Shown here piece after piece: positions 7,861 through 16,627 of a DNA stretch of 64,000 nucleotides; the first letter of the stretch is position 1, and each line of letters starts with the position of its first letter. Below the pieces are notes generated by a model. It worked only from the letters and a program-made list of their open reading frames with translations. It did not search any database and was not told the DNA's origin. The stretch is from Tateyamaria sp947503385 (lineage in GTDB: Bacteria > Pseudomonadota > Alphaproteobacteria > Rhodobacterales > Rhodobacteraceae): the NCBI RefSeq assembly GCF_051195235.1, contig NZ_JBNFZM010000003.1:1-64000 (forward strand), read 5' to 3'. A program made the position numbers and the translations under genes.

Positions 7861-7892
7861 TGGCGCGGGCTGGACTTCATTTCACCGCGCCA
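7861..7892. terminator. Inverted repeat between convergent genes
   Basis: TGGCGCGG and CCGCGCCA form perfect 8-base arms around a 16-base loop in the gap between the desaturase gene and the convergent M48 protease gene. There is no clear T-run, so function as a terminator is plausible but unproven. Confidence 0.4.
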
Positions 7893-7929
7893 AGTGTCCC
7901 GGTCTGGTGCAAACCGGATCGGGTCTGCC

Positions 7930-9075
7930 TTAGTCGTCGCAGATGTTCTGCAATGCGGTCCATTCCCGTTTGGACAGGATGGGCCGCGTGCCATAGCGCT
8001 GCGTTCGGGCAAACTCCCGGGCGGCGCGCGCCCGGCCATGACTGTCGGGGTGACTGGCGAGAAAGCCAGGCATCGCACTGCCCCGGTCCTGCAACGCGGC
8101 GATCTTGTCAAAGAAATCGGCCATGCCACTGGCATCCGTCCCCGAGGCATCCAGCATTTCCAGCGCAAAGACGTCCGCCGCGGCCTCTGCCTCGCGCGTG
8201 TAGGACGCGTTGAGCGTCCATTCGGCGATGATCACCGCCGCGCCGCCGCCTGCGAAATCTCCCAAGATCAGTGACAAAAGACCCGCTGACCCTGCGGTTC
8301 GGAGCGCATTGCGCGTCACATCACGCGATTCGACGTGGCCAATCTCGTGGCCCAGTACGGCGGCCACTTCGTCCGGGCTGTCGGCCTTGCTGATCAAACC
8401 ACGCATGATAACCACATGCCCGCCCGGTGCGGCAAAAGCGTTGACCATGCGATGATCGAACACCGCGATGGTCAGGTCGTATTCCAGATCCTGCCGTTCG
8501 GTCAGCCGCTCTGTCATCGCGTTGAGCGCGGCCAGCCCCTCTTTGTTGCGACAGACAAGGCTGCCCGCTTCGGAGCCACCCAAAAACCGTTCCATCCCGC
8601 GCACGACGGTCTTGCCCCAAGCCACTTCGCGTTCGATCGGAATATAGGCGGCAAGCGTGTTGGCCATGGCGGGCAGGATAACAAAGATCATCAGAGCCAG
8701 AGCGCCGACCGCACCGCCGGTCCACGCGATAACCTTGCGAAAGGTGCCGCGCGCCACGTCCCGTTTCTTGAGATTGGGGCACAGGCGGGTGAGGATCGAA
8801 ATCATATCGGGATCGGTCACGGTCAGCCGCGCCGTTTTGATCAGGCTGCTGTCGAGGGACGCATCCGCCACCAGCGTCAGGACCATCTGATCCGCGCGCG
8901 CCTGATCGGTCAGCGCCCGGATCGCCCAGAGCGGCCAGTATTGCGAGCCCATGGGCAAGTCGGGATGGGTCAGCCGCAGGGTCTCTGCGGCTGTGTCCAC
9001 ATGCAGTTCGACATCCAGACGCAGGCCCTGCTCTCCGTCAAAGAACCGGGCAAAGGTCTGGCCATCAGGGGCCAT
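7930..9075 (-). CDS. M48-family zinc metalloprotease, membrane-anchored
   Basis: 381 residues. The N-terminal ~100 residues form a beta-rich domain (ARFFDGEQGLRLDVEL, LRLTHPDLPMGSQYW), a membrane helix lies at about 117-140, and the M48 catalytic domain follows with HEIGH at 243-247 and a downstream zinc-ligand stretch EAEAAADVFAL. The family degrades misfolded or exported proteins (HtpX/BepA/LoiP type). The ATG overlaps the stop of the DUF898 gene by one base, so the two are coupled and may function together in envelope quality control. The C-terminus (ASHPDSHGRARAAREFA) is typical of the group. Confidence 0.9.
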   Translation of the reverse strand: MAPDGQTFARFFDGEQGLRLDVELHVDTAAETLRLTHPDLPMGSQYWPLWAIRALTDQARADQMVLTLVADASLDSSLIKTARLTVTDPDMISILTRLCPNLKKRDVARGTFRKVIAWTGGAVGALALMIFVILPAMANTLAAYIPIEREVAWGKTVVRGMERFLGGSEAGSLVCRNKEGLAALNAMTERLTERQDLEYDLTIAVFDHRMVNAFAAPGGHVVIMRGLISKADSPDEVAAVLGHEIGHVESRDVTRNALRTAGSAGLLSLILGDFAGGGAAVIIAEWTLNASYTREAEAAADVFALEMLDASGTDASGMADFFDKIAALQDRGSAMPGFLASHPDSHGRARAAREFARTQRYGTRPILSKREWTALQNICDD

Positions 9076-10286
9076 CAGATGGCGCCACCCACATCCAGCG
9101 CGTCAGCAAAGCCGTCCGCATCGGCAAAGCTATCGGCCGAGCGTTGCTGGATGGTGTCGAGGTGATCCGCGTTGTGCACGGTGACGTTGTTCACCACATG
9201 CTCGATGATCGGCTGGGTGATCATCACGAGGCTCAGGCCCCCAGCCGCAAGGAGCGCCAGCGCGTAGAGGATCGCAATGATGACGACCCCCACGATGCTG
9301 CCCGCCCCCAGTTGGCCCGTCGCACCCGCGCCTGCAAAAACCGCCGCTCCGACGCCCGCAATAACCGCAAAGATGACGCCCATCAGCACCGAGATCACGA
9401 TGCCGCCGACGATGATCTTGGCGATGATTGTGCTGGTTTCAACCTGAGCCGAGAAGGTGATTTGCCCGTCGAGCACCTTTTTGCCCGTCAGGTAGCAGAA
9501 GGCGTAAACGCGGTAGTAGACCAAGCCGATCAGCAGCCAGATGTAGGCCACAAAGATGCCGATACCGCCGAGTATCGCGAGGGCAACCTGTTCATTGGCC
9601 GCACCCATGCCGAACAGAACGCCCGACACTATCATCAGGACCAGCCCGATGAACACGTGCTTCATCCCTTTGTACAGGTCTTGCCAACGGCCTCCCTGAT
9701 CGAACCGTCCATCGCCGTACCAGCTGCGGTCGGCCATGTATTTCTCCAGCCGGTAGGTGCCCAGCGGCGCAAGAATGCCCAGCGTGATCATGGTCAGAAA
9801 ACCATAGCCAAGGGCGCGCGCCACATAGCCCCATGCGCCGTTTTCCATGCCGAACCGGATGCCACGCCAGCGTGAACGGGCCATTTTGTAACGGCGCGCC
9901 CGGTACTGCGCAAACAGCATCAGGGGCAGCACGGCAAAGATCGACAGGTTGATCGCAATTGCCTGTCCGGCAAACGCTTCGGGGCTGTCGTCCTGCGGGA
10001 CGATAGAGAACCCGATAAAGGTCAGCAGCAGTTGCACGACGCCCAGATAGATGGCGAGGATGACAATGGCGACGAGGAACCCGAGGAATTTCTCCAGCCC
10101 TGTGCCGGTGTACTCAAAGCTGTCGTCATCGCCGGTCACAGATGACCAGATGTATTTGCGAATTCGCGTCTTGGCCCAAAACCGGTAGATGCCCAGTGTG
10201 AGCACCGTGAAGATCGCGGTGATGAAGTAAAGTTTGAAAAGCGGGGCACCCTTGCCGAAATAGCGGCCCTGAATCTGTGCACTCAT
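9075..10286 (-). CDS. DUF898 (YjgN-like) multi-pass membrane protein
   Basis: 403 residues. It begins with the YjgN/DUF898 signature (GRYFGKGAPLFKLYF, LGIYRFWAKTRIRKYIWSS), which repeats in part later (RARRYKMARSRWRGIRFG), and has about eight membrane helices. The start MSAQIQGRYFGKG at 10286 is preferred over an in-frame upstream codon because family similarity begins there. Function of the family is unknown. Its stop overlaps the ATG of the M48 protease, a strong hint of a shared job in the inner membrane. parC lies 63 bases upstream in the same direction. Confidence 0.87.
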   Translation of the reverse strand: MSAQIQGRYFGKGAPLFKLYFITAIFTVLTLGIYRFWAKTRIRKYIWSSVTGDDDSFEYTGTGLEKFLGFLVAIVILAIYLGVVQLLLTFIGFSIVPQDDSPEAFAGQAIAINLSIFAVLPLMLFAQYRARRYKMARSRWRGIRFGMENGAWGYVARALGYGFLTMITLGILAPLGTYRLEKYMADRSWYGDGRFDQGGRWQDLYKGMKHVFIGLVLMIVSGVLFGMGAANEQVALAILGGIGIFVAYIWLLIGLVYYRVYAFCYLTGKKVLDGQITFSAQVETSTIIAKIIVGGIVISVLMGVIFAVIAGVGAAVFAGAGATGQLGAGSIVGVVIIAILYALALLAAGGLSLVMITQPIIEHVVNNVTVHNADHLDTIQQRSADSFADADGFADALDVGGAI

Positions 10287-10349
10287 GAAACTGTCCCTGT
10301 GACGACGCCCGTTCTGGGCCATTTGCTCGTGGGTACAATCTTAATCGGG

Positions 10350-12641
10350 CTAGAATGTGTTGTCTCGGGGAAATCCTCGTGGCGCCATACGGCCCGCGCT
10401 GGCACGCTTGGCGGTCCATTCGGCCAGCTCGGTTTCGGTGCGGGTGCGGCCCGCAGGATCCAGCCAGCTGAGCCCGTCCGCGAGGGTAAAGGTGGTGGCG
10501 TCGCTGAGCCCGCCATCCTTGTATTTTTGCAGCCGCACGCCCTTGCCACGGGCCATCTCGGGCAGTTCCGACAACGGGAAGATCAGCACTTTGCGGTTCT
10601 CGCCCACAACGGCCACGTGGTCGCCGTCAACTGGCGTGCACACATGGGCGGTGACGTCGCCGCGCACATTCAGCACCTGCTTGCCCGTCCGGGTCTGCGC
10701 GATCACCTCGTCTTCGGGCACGACAAAGCCGTCGCCTGCGGTCGAAGCCACCAGCAGCTTGCGCCCCGGTTTGTGGGTCAGGATGGTGAGGATTTGCGCC
10801 TCGTTCGGCAGATCGACCATCAGGCGCAGCGGCTCGCCCATGCCGCGCCCACCCGGCAGGTTTGCCGCCGACAGCGTGTAAAACCGCCCGTTTGAGCCGA
10901 CGACCACCAGCCGGTCTGTGGTTTCCGCATGAAAGATAAAGCGCGGCCCGTCACCATCCTTGAACTTCAGTTCGCGCGTGAGGTCGATATGGCCGGTCAT
11001 GGCGCGAATCCAGCCCATCTGGCTGCACACCACGGTGATCGGTTCGCGGTCGATCATCGCCTCAAGCGGAACCTCTTCGACCTCGCCGGCTTCGGCAAAG
11101 GTGGTGCGGCGCGCGCCGCCCTCGTAATCCTTGCCAAACTTCTTTTTGACGTCGCGCAACTGGTCCGAAATCGCCTGCCATTGCAGGTCGTCCGTTTCCA
11201 GCAAGTCCTCCAGACCCGCGCGTTCCTCCATCAGCGCGTCGCGCTCGCGCAGCAGTTCCATCTCTTCCAGCCGCCGCAACGACCGCAGGCGCATGTTCAG
11301 GATCGCCTCGGCCTGCACATCGGTCAGTTCACCCTGGCCCGGCGCGGGCGACACGTAGTCCGCTTCGGTCATGGCGCGGGGGTGATCGAGGCTCCAGTCT
11401 TCGCGCATAAGCGCGGGCTTGGGATCCTCATCATAGCGGATGATGTCGATCACCCGGTCGAGGTTGAGAAAGGCCACGATCAGCCCTTCGAGCACCTCAA
11501 GACGGTGGTCGATCTTTTCCATCCGGTGCTGGCTGCGCCGGATCAGCACGTCGCGTCGGAAATCAAGGAAGGCGCGCAGCACCTCCTTCATCGAACACAC
11601 CTTTGGCGTCACGCCGTCGATCAGCACGTTCATGTTGAGCGAGAACCGCACCTCGAGATCGGAGTTACGATAGAGCATCCCCATCAGTACGTCCGGGTCC
11701 ACATTCTTGGATCGCGGCTCAAGAATGACGCGGATGTCGTCGGCGCTCTCATCGCGCACATCGGCGAGGATCGGGACTTTCTTTGTCTGGATGACCTCGG
11801 CCAGCTTTTCGATCAGCTTGGATTTCTGGACCTGATAGGGGATTTCGGTGACGACGATCTGCCACTGGCCACGGCCCAGATCCTCGACCTCGTAGCGACA
11901 GCGCAGGCGGAAGCCGCCGCGCCCGGTGCGATAGGCCTGTGCGATGGCCTCGGGCGGTTCGACAATGATGCCGCCAGTCGGGAAATCCGGGCCGGGCACG
12001 TAGTTCATCAGCGTGTCGTCGCGTGCATCCGGCGTCTTGATCAGGTGCAGGCAGGCGTCGACCAGTTCGGCGATGTTGTGCGGCGGGATGTTCGTGGCCA
12101 TACCCACCGCAATCCCGCTTGAACCATTGGCCAGCAGGTTCGGATAGGTGGCGGGCAGCACGGCGGGTTCTTCGAGTCGGCCATCGTAATTGTCGCGGAA
12201 ATCGACCGCGTTTTCGTCGAGGCCCTCCAGCAGCGCCTCGGCAAACATGGTCATCCGCGCCTCGGTATAGCGCGAGGCGGCGGGGTTATCGCCGTCGATA
12301 TTGCCAAAGTTGCCCTGCCCGTCGACCAGCGGGTAGCGCACGTTGAAATCCTGCGCCAGACGCGCCATTGCATCGTAAATCGCGGCGTCCCCGTGGGGGT
12401 GAAAATCCCCCATCGTGTCGCCGCTGATCTTGGCCGATTTCAGGAATTTCCCGCCAGAGGCGAGGCGCAGCCGGTGCATCGCATAGATGATCCGCCGGTG
12501 TACGGGCTTGAGGCCGTCGCGCGCATCGGGCAGCGCGCGGTGCATAATGGTTGACAGCGCATAGGTCAGATACCGTTCGCCCAACGCGCGGCGCAGCGGT
12601 TCACTGAGGTCCATGTTGGGGGCATCGGCCTGGTCTGACAT
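10350..12641 (-). CDS. parC: DNA topoisomerase IV subunit A
   Basis: 763 residues. With ParE it makes type IIA topoisomerase, which unlinks daughter chromosomes by double-strand passage. The quinolone-resistance region and breakage-reunion domain are clear (ALPDARDGLKPVHRRIIYAM, KISGDTMGDFHPHGD). The active-site tyrosine is Tyr125 in AASRYTEARM. The C-terminal beta-pinwheel follows from about 500 (ITVVCSQMGWIRAMTGH, LVASTAGDGFVVPEDE). It lacks the GyrA box, and the length fits ParC rather than GyrA. The start at 12641 is chosen because MSDQADAPN matches the family beginning. Confidence 0.95.
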   Translation of the reverse strand: MSDQADAPNMDLSEPLRRALGERYLTYALSTIMHRALPDARDGLKPVHRRIIYAMHRLRLASGGKFLKSAKISGDTMGDFHPHGDAAIYDAMARLAQDFNVRYPLVDGQGNFGNIDGDNPAASRYTEARMTMFAEALLEGLDENAVDFRDNYDGRLEEPAVLPATYPNLLANGSSGIAVGMATNIPPHNIAELVDACLHLIKTPDARDDTLMNYVPGPDFPTGGIIVEPPEAIAQAYRTGRGGFRLRCRYEVEDLGRGQWQIVVTEIPYQVQKSKLIEKLAEVIQTKKVPILADVRDESADDIRVILEPRSKNVDPDVLMGMLYRNSDLEVRFSLNMNVLIDGVTPKVCSMKEVLRAFLDFRRDVLIRRSQHRMEKIDHRLEVLEGLIVAFLNLDRVIDIIRYDEDPKPALMREDWSLDHPRAMTEADYVSPAPGQGELTDVQAEAILNMRLRSLRRLEEMELLRERDALMEERAGLEDLLETDDLQWQAISDQLRDVKKKFGKDYEGGARRTTFAEAGEVEEVPLEAMIDREPITVVCSQMGWIRAMTGHIDLTRELKFKDGDGPRFIFHAETTDRLVVVGSNGRFYTLSAANLPGGRGMGEPLRLMVDLPNEAQILTILTHKPGRKLLVASTAGDGFVVPEDEVIAQTRTGKQVLNVRGDVTAHVCTPVDGDHVAVVGENRKVLIFPLSELPEMARGKGVRLQKYKDGGLSDATTFTLADGLSWLDPAGRTRTETELAEWTAKRASAGRMAPRGFPRDNTF

Positions 12642-12863
12642 ACATGCTGTGTAGCGAAGCAGAATTCCGGGAACAAGCGGCGTTGTTGTGGCGTTGACGC
12701 ATGGAGAGCACCCCGCCGGGCACGAACGCGTTGCGCACAAAGCACAATCTGTCAGGGGGGAAAACTGACCGCTTTTTTCCAGTGTGGGGAATCGACCGGT
12801 CTGTTAACGTTTATGTGTCACCAAGCTGCCGGTGGCCAAGAGTATGTTGGGGGGACGCGTGGT
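12642..12863. other. Divergent spacer between parC and SH3-protein gene
   Basis: 222 bases that should hold promoters for both directions. I see no strong palindrome or clear -35/-10 pair. A weak GTCAG...CTGAC repeat lies near 12750-12770. No small gene with convincing coding bias was found. Confidence 0.35.
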
Positions 12864-13481
12864 ATGACGCGATTCATCGTTATCACCTTTGCCTTTCTGG
12901 CTTTTGCTTTCTACGAGTTGAGCGGTGGGGCCGACTTTGATCCCATTGAGACGCGGATGGCGCGAATCGATGCCCCGGCAGACGTCACGCAAACTGTGCT
13001 GGACACCGATGTGGCGGACGCATCCGTTGCCACACCCGCCCCCCTGCCCGAGAACGTGACCCGCGTGTCGCTTGACCTTGCATCCGTGGACGACGTGCTG
13101 CGGCCTGCCTCGACGTTGCGGACGCGGCCCGCTGTGCAGCGCGCTGTCGAAACATCCGAACCCGTCACCGAAGAAGAGCCGACACTCATCCTGCCGAGCC
13201 TGCTGGTCGACCGTCCCGTGATTACGCCGGTGGATTTCAATGACGATGGCACCGTCCAGACGGTTGCCGCCGCTGGCCCCGCCAACGAAGTGCGGCAGGT
13301 CACTGGCCGCAGCGTAAATGTGCGCGGCGGTCCCGGCACCAACTATTCCGTTGTGAACCGGCTGGTGCGCGGCGATCAGGTCGAAGTGTTGCAGGATCCC
13401 GGCGATGGCTGGGTGAAGCTGCGTCCGCTGAACGGAGGCACGGTCGGCTGGATGGCTGATTTCCTGCTGAGCGAAGGCTGA
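12864..13481 (+). CDS. Secreted or anchored bacterial SH3-domain protein
   Basis: 205 residues. An N-terminal hydrophobic segment (TRFIVITFAFLAFAFYELSGG) serves as signal or anchor, then a low-complexity linker rich in Val, Thr and Pro. A C-terminal SH3b domain follows at about 145-205 (VTGRSVNVRGGPGTNYSVVNRLVRGD, EVLQDPGDGWVKLRPLNGG, GWMADFLL). Such domains bind peptidoglycan stem peptides or other periplasmic partners. The ATG at 12864 is chosen because the signal segment starts there, although an upstream in-frame ATG exists at 12813. No partner enzyme is adjacent. Confidence 0.82.
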   Translation: MTRFIVITFAFLAFAFYELSGGADFDPIETRMARIDAPADVTQTVLDTDVADASVATPAPLPENVTRVSLDLASVDDVLRPASTLRTRPAVQRAVETSEPVTEEEPTLILPSLLVDRPVITPVDFNDDGTVQTVAAAGPANEVRQVTGRSVNVRGGPGTNYSVVNRLVRGDQVEVLQDPGDGWVKLRPLNGGTVGWMADFLLSEG

Positions 13482-13540
13482 TTGCATCAGCCCAAGGGCT
13501 GACACATGATGCGCCCGAGGCATCGTTTCGGACGCATCCC

Positions 13541-14371
13541 ATGACCCAAAAAACCGTTTTGATCACAGGCTGCTCGTCGGGCATCGGCTATGCCTGCGCC
13601 CTGCATCTGCGCGCGCGCGGGTGGCGCGTCTTTGCGTCCTGCCGCACAGCCGAAGACTGCGCGCGGCTCAGAGCGGAAGGCTTTGACAGCCCGCGCATCG
13701 ACTATGCCGAGACGGGCAGCATCGCGAGCGGTCTGGCCGAGGTGCTGGAGGCCACGGGCGGCACGCTGGATGCGCTGTTCAACAACGGCGCCTATGCGCT
13801 GCCCGGCGCAGTCGAAGACCTGCCCACCGACGCCTTGCGCGCGATATTCGAGACAAACTTTTTCGGCTGGCACGAACTGACGCGCTTTGTGCTGCCGGTG
13901 ATGCGGGCGCAGGGGCACGGGCGGATCGTTCAATGCAGTTCGGTGTTGGGGTTTGTCACGCTGCCGTGGCGCGGGGCTTATAACAGCACGAAATTCGCCC
14001 TCGAAGGCCTGACCGACACGCTGCGGGTTGAGATGCGCGATACGCCGATCCACGTCGTGCTGATCGAACCGGGCCCGGTGACAAGCCGGATCCGGGCAAA
14101 CTCGATCCCCCATTTCGAAAAATGGGTGGACTGGGAAAATTCACCCCGCGTCGCGCAATACAACGCGCAACTGAGAAAGCGGCTATACGAGGACAACGGC
14201 CCCGACACGTTTGAGTTGCCGCCCGAGGCCGTAGCGCGCAAGCTGACACACGCTCTTGAGGCCGACCGGCCCCGTCCGCGCTATTATGTTACGACGCCCA
14301 CCTATATCATGGGCATATTGCGCCGTTTGCTGCCCACACGGGCGCTGGATTGGGTGCTGGCGCGGGGCTGA
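13541..14371 (+). CDS. SDR-family NAD(P)-dependent oxidoreductase
   Basis: 276 residues with a classical short-chain dehydrogenase fold: cofactor loop TGCSSGIG at 9-16, NNGAYAL in the place of NNAG, and catalytic Ser/Tyr/Lys with YNSTK near 147-151. The C-terminal extension (IPHFEKWVDWENS, TPTYIMGILRRLLPTRALDWVLARG) resembles family members acting on hydrophobic substrates. The substrate cannot be named. The gene stands alone with a 60-base gap before it and a twin-TM protein gene after it. Confidence 0.88.
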   Translation: MTQKTVLITGCSSGIGYACALHLRARGWRVFASCRTAEDCARLRAEGFDSPRIDYAETGSIASGLAEVLEATGGTLDALFNNGAYALPGAVEDLPTDALRAIFETNFFGWHELTRFVLPVMRAQGHGRIVQCSSVLGFVTLPWRGAYNSTKFALEGLTDTLRVEMRDTPIHVVLIEPGPVTSRIRANSIPHFEKWVDWENSPRVAQYNAQLRKRLYEDNGPDTFELPPEAVARKLTHALEADRPRPRYYVTTPTYIMGILRRLLPTRALDWVLARG

Positions 14372-14444
14372 GGCAAATACCGGTTCGCTTTTCCCGCCCG
14401 GCCCCCTACATCTGCGCGGACAAGAACAACAAAGGACCCGACCC

Positions 14445-14651
14445 ATGGGGATCGACCCGCTTTTCCTGCTTATCCTGCTGGCTGTCGTGGCTGTTGTGGT
14501 GGTCCTGATGCTGGGCCTTGGCGGGTTCGCCAAAGGGTCCGGCTGGGCGCAGAAGAATTCCAACAAACTGATGCAGGCGCGGATTGCAGCACAGTTCGTC
14601 GCTGTGCTGTTGATCCTTGCCTACGTCTATTTCAACCGCACCGGGGGCTGA
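14445..14651 (+). CDS. Twin-transmembrane HIG1-like small protein
   Basis: 68 residues with two membrane helices (about 5-28 and 46-63) linked by a basic loop (GGFAKGSGWAQKNSNKLMQARIAAQF) typical of the alphaproteobacterial HIG1-like family, which is related to mitochondrial respiratory-supercomplex factors. The ATG at 14445 follows AAAGGACC. It is followed four bases later by the cobalamin adenosyltransferase gene, a neighbourhood I recall as common in Rhodobacterales. Function here is inferred from the family only. Confidence 0.8.
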   Translation: MGIDPLFLLILLAVVAVVVVLMLGLGGFAKGSGWAQKNSNKLMQARIAAQFVAVLLILAYVYFNRTGG

Positions 14652-14655
14652 GCGC

Positions 14656-15231
14656 ATGGTTGTACTGAACAAGATCTACACCAAGACCGGGGATGCGGGC
14701 GAAACCGCATTGGGCAATGGCGCGCGGGTGGCAAAACACGCGATGCGGGTCACGGCCTATGGCACCGCGGATGAATTGAACGCCTTTGTCGGCGTGGCGC
14801 GGCTGGCGACCGAAGGGGATATAGACGTGGCCCTCAGCCGTATTCAGAACGACCTTTTTGATCTGGGCGCGGACCTGTGCCGCCCCGACATAGAGCAGGA
14901 CGCAGAGGCGGAATATCCGCCGCTGCGCATGGCCGATGCGCAGGTCACCCGGCTTGAGGCCGAGATCGACGCGATGAACAGCGCGCTGGAGCCGCTGCGC
15001 AGCTTTATCCTGCCGGGCGGGTCGGCGCTGTCGGCGCATCTGCATGTGTGTCGCACGGTGGCGCGCCGGGCAGAACGTCTGTCGGTGGAACTCGCCACGA
15101 TGGAGGCGGTGAACCCGGCGGCGGTCAAATACCTCAACCGGCTGAGTGACTGGTTCTTTGTTGCCGCGCGCATCGCCAACAACGGCGGCAAAGACGACGT
15201 TTTGTGGGTTCCGGGAGCGAACCGCGCCTAG
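14656..15231 (+). CDS. Corrinoid adenosyltransferase, PduO type
   Basis: 191 residues. Transfers the adenosyl group of ATP to cob(I)alamin to make adenosylcobalamin in the cytosol. The PduO N-terminal ATP site is visible (KIYTKTGDAGETALGNG), as are YGTADELNAFVG and the helical core (LPGGSALSAHLHVCRTVARRAER, YLNRLSDWFFVAARIAN). The start is four bases after the twin-TM gene, so the two are co-transcribed. The product cofactor serves the ethylmalonyl-CoA and methylmalonyl-CoA mutases that would work in the same pathway as Mcd encoded at 29.9 kb. Confidence 0.93.
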   Translation: MVVLNKIYTKTGDAGETALGNGARVAKHAMRVTAYGTADELNAFVGVARLATEGDIDVALSRIQNDLFDLGADLCRPDIEQDAEAEYPPLRMADAQVTRLEAEIDAMNSALEPLRSFILPGGSALSAHLHVCRTVARRAERLSVELATMEAVNPAAVKYLNRLSDWFFVAARIANNGGKDDVLWVPGANRA

Positions 15232-15237
15232 CGCGGC

Positions 15238-15258
15238 AAACGCTCCGGAGGAGCGTTT
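15238..15258. terminator. Hairpin after adenosyltransferase gene
   Basis: AAACGCTCC-GGA-GGAGCGTTT is a perfect 9-base stem with a 3-base loop, directly after the stop. A second G/C-rich repeat follows (GGCTCCCGG ... CCCCGGGGGC). There is no long T-run, but the position between convergent genes supports a terminator role. Confidence 0.6.
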
Positions 15259-15318
15259 GGCTCCCGGAAGGGCGAAGCCCCGGGGGCTCAACCAGAGAAG
15301 CAGAGCCGCAGCGATGCC

Positions 15319-15690
15319 CTACCCCGCCTCCGGCTCCCACAGTTCAATCGGTGTCCCCTCCGGGTCACTCAGATGCGCGAACCGGCCAATGCCGGGCATA
15401 TCGTCCAGCACTTTGACCTCGACCCCGGCGGCGCGAACCTGTGCCACCATCGCGTCCAGATCACCCACCCGGAAATTCAACATGAATGCCTTGTCAGCGG
15501 AAAAGTATTCGGTGTCGGCGGCAAAAGGCGCAAACACTGTCGCCCCGCCTGCCGCCATCCACGGCGGTTGATCCGCAGTTGCAGGCACAAGATCAATGCC
15601 AAGCGTGTCGCGATACCACACCGCCAGCGCTTCTGGTCCCTCTGCACGAAAGAAAAAACCGCCAAATCCTTGAACGCGTTCCATGGCCAA
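15319..15690 (-). CDS. VOC-family (glyoxalase-like) protein
   Basis: 123 residues with the vicinal-oxygen-chelate fold: two beta-alpha-beta-beta-beta units (GFGGFFFRAEGPEALAVWYRDTLGI and DKAFMLNFRVGDLDAMVAQVRAAGVEV) and the closing DPEGTPIELWEPE, where Glu is a typical metal ligand. Members include glyoxalase I, dioxygenases and resistance proteins. The substrate here is unknown. Start could be 15690 or the second Met at 15684. It is transcribed alone, convergent with the adenosyltransferase gene. Confidence 0.85.
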   Translation of the reverse strand: MAMERVQGFGGFFFRAEGPEALAVWYRDTLGIDLVPATADQPPWMAAGGATVFAPFAADTEYFSADKAFMLNFRVGDLDAMVAQVRAAGVEVKVLDDMPGIGRFAHLSDPEGTPIELWEPEAG

Positions 15691-15868
15691 GCCCTCCGTT
15701 CTGGTCGCGATAGGTCACGTTACGTTCACTATACTGCACAAGACGCGGCGTCCTAGCGTCGTGACGTGACGATTTTGTCCTGTTTCCCTGTCACGGGGTT
15801 GGGTAAACCGAGCGAGACCGACTAAGTGGCTGATCAAGCTGAGTCGTATTTTGAGGAGAGGAACGCTC

Positions 15869-16627
15869 ATGAAGGTGCTGGTGCCCGTCAAACGCGTGAT
15901 CGACTATAACGTGAAGGTCCGCGTGAAAGCGGACGGATCGGGAGTGGATCTCGCCAACGTCAAAATGTCGATGAACCCGTTCGACGAAATTGCCGTCGAA
16001 CAGGCCATCCGCCTGAAAGAAGCGGGTCAGGCCGACGAGATTGTCGCCGTGTCCGTGGGCGTCAAACAATCTCAGGAAACGCTGCGCACCGCGCTGGCGA
16101 TGGGCGCGGATCGTGCCATCCTTGTCGTGGCCGCGGATGACGTGCACACCGACATTGAACCGCTGAGCGTTGCCAAAATCCTCGCCAAAGTGGTCGAGGA
16201 AGAGCAGCCCGGCCTCGTGCTGTGCGGCAAGCAAGCGATCGACAACGACATGAACGCGACCGGTCAGATGACCGCCGCCCTGCTGGGTTGGAGCCAGGCC
16301 ACCTTCGCCTCAGAGGTTGAAGTGGCGGGGGACAAAGCCAAGGTCACGCGCGAAGTGGATGGCGGTTTGCAGACCATCGAGGTCTCCATGCCCACGATCA
16401 TCACCGTGGACCTGCGCCTGAACGAGCCGCGCTATGCGTCGCTGCCCAACATCATGAAAGCGAAGAAAAAGCCGCTGGATGAGAAGACGCCCGCCGATTA
16501 CGGCGTGGACGTGTCGCCCCGCCTGGAGATCGTGAAAACGACTGAGCCAGAGGCCCGCGCGGCAGGTATCAAGGTGGGCTCGGTCGACGAGCTTGTGGAG
16601 AAACTCAAAGAAGCGGGGGCTGTGTAA
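15869..16627 (+). CDS. etfB: Electron transfer flavoprotein beta subunit
   Basis: 252 residues. With EtfA it forms the soluble FAD/AMP heterodimer that accepts electrons from acyl-CoA dehydrogenases and passes them to ETF-ubiquinone oxidoreductase. Visible family features are KVLVPVKRVIDYN, NPFDEIAVEQAIRLKE and the signature VDLRLNEPRYASLPNIMKAKKKPL near 185-205. The ATG at 15869 follows GAGGAGAGG. The stop overlaps the etfA ATG (TAATG). Likely partners include Mcd encoded at 29916-31604. Confidence 0.96.
   Translation: MKVLVPVKRVIDYNVKVRVKADGSGVDLANVKMSMNPFDEIAVEQAIRLKEAGQADEIVAVSVGVKQSQETLRTALAMGADRAILVVAADDVHTDIEPLSVAKILAKVVEEEQPGLVLCGKQAIDNDMNATGQMTAALLGWSQATFASEVEVAGDKAKVTREVDGGLQTIEVSMPTIITVDLRLNEPRYASLPNIMKAKKKPLDEKTPADYGVDVSPRLEIVKTTEPEARAAGIKVGSVDELVEKLKEAGAV

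Noticed and set aside
12813..12863. Earlier ATG for the SH3 protein
   Set aside because: Starting at 12813 would put 17 polar residues before the signal segment with no visible ribosome site. The downstream ATG gives a normal signal peptide.
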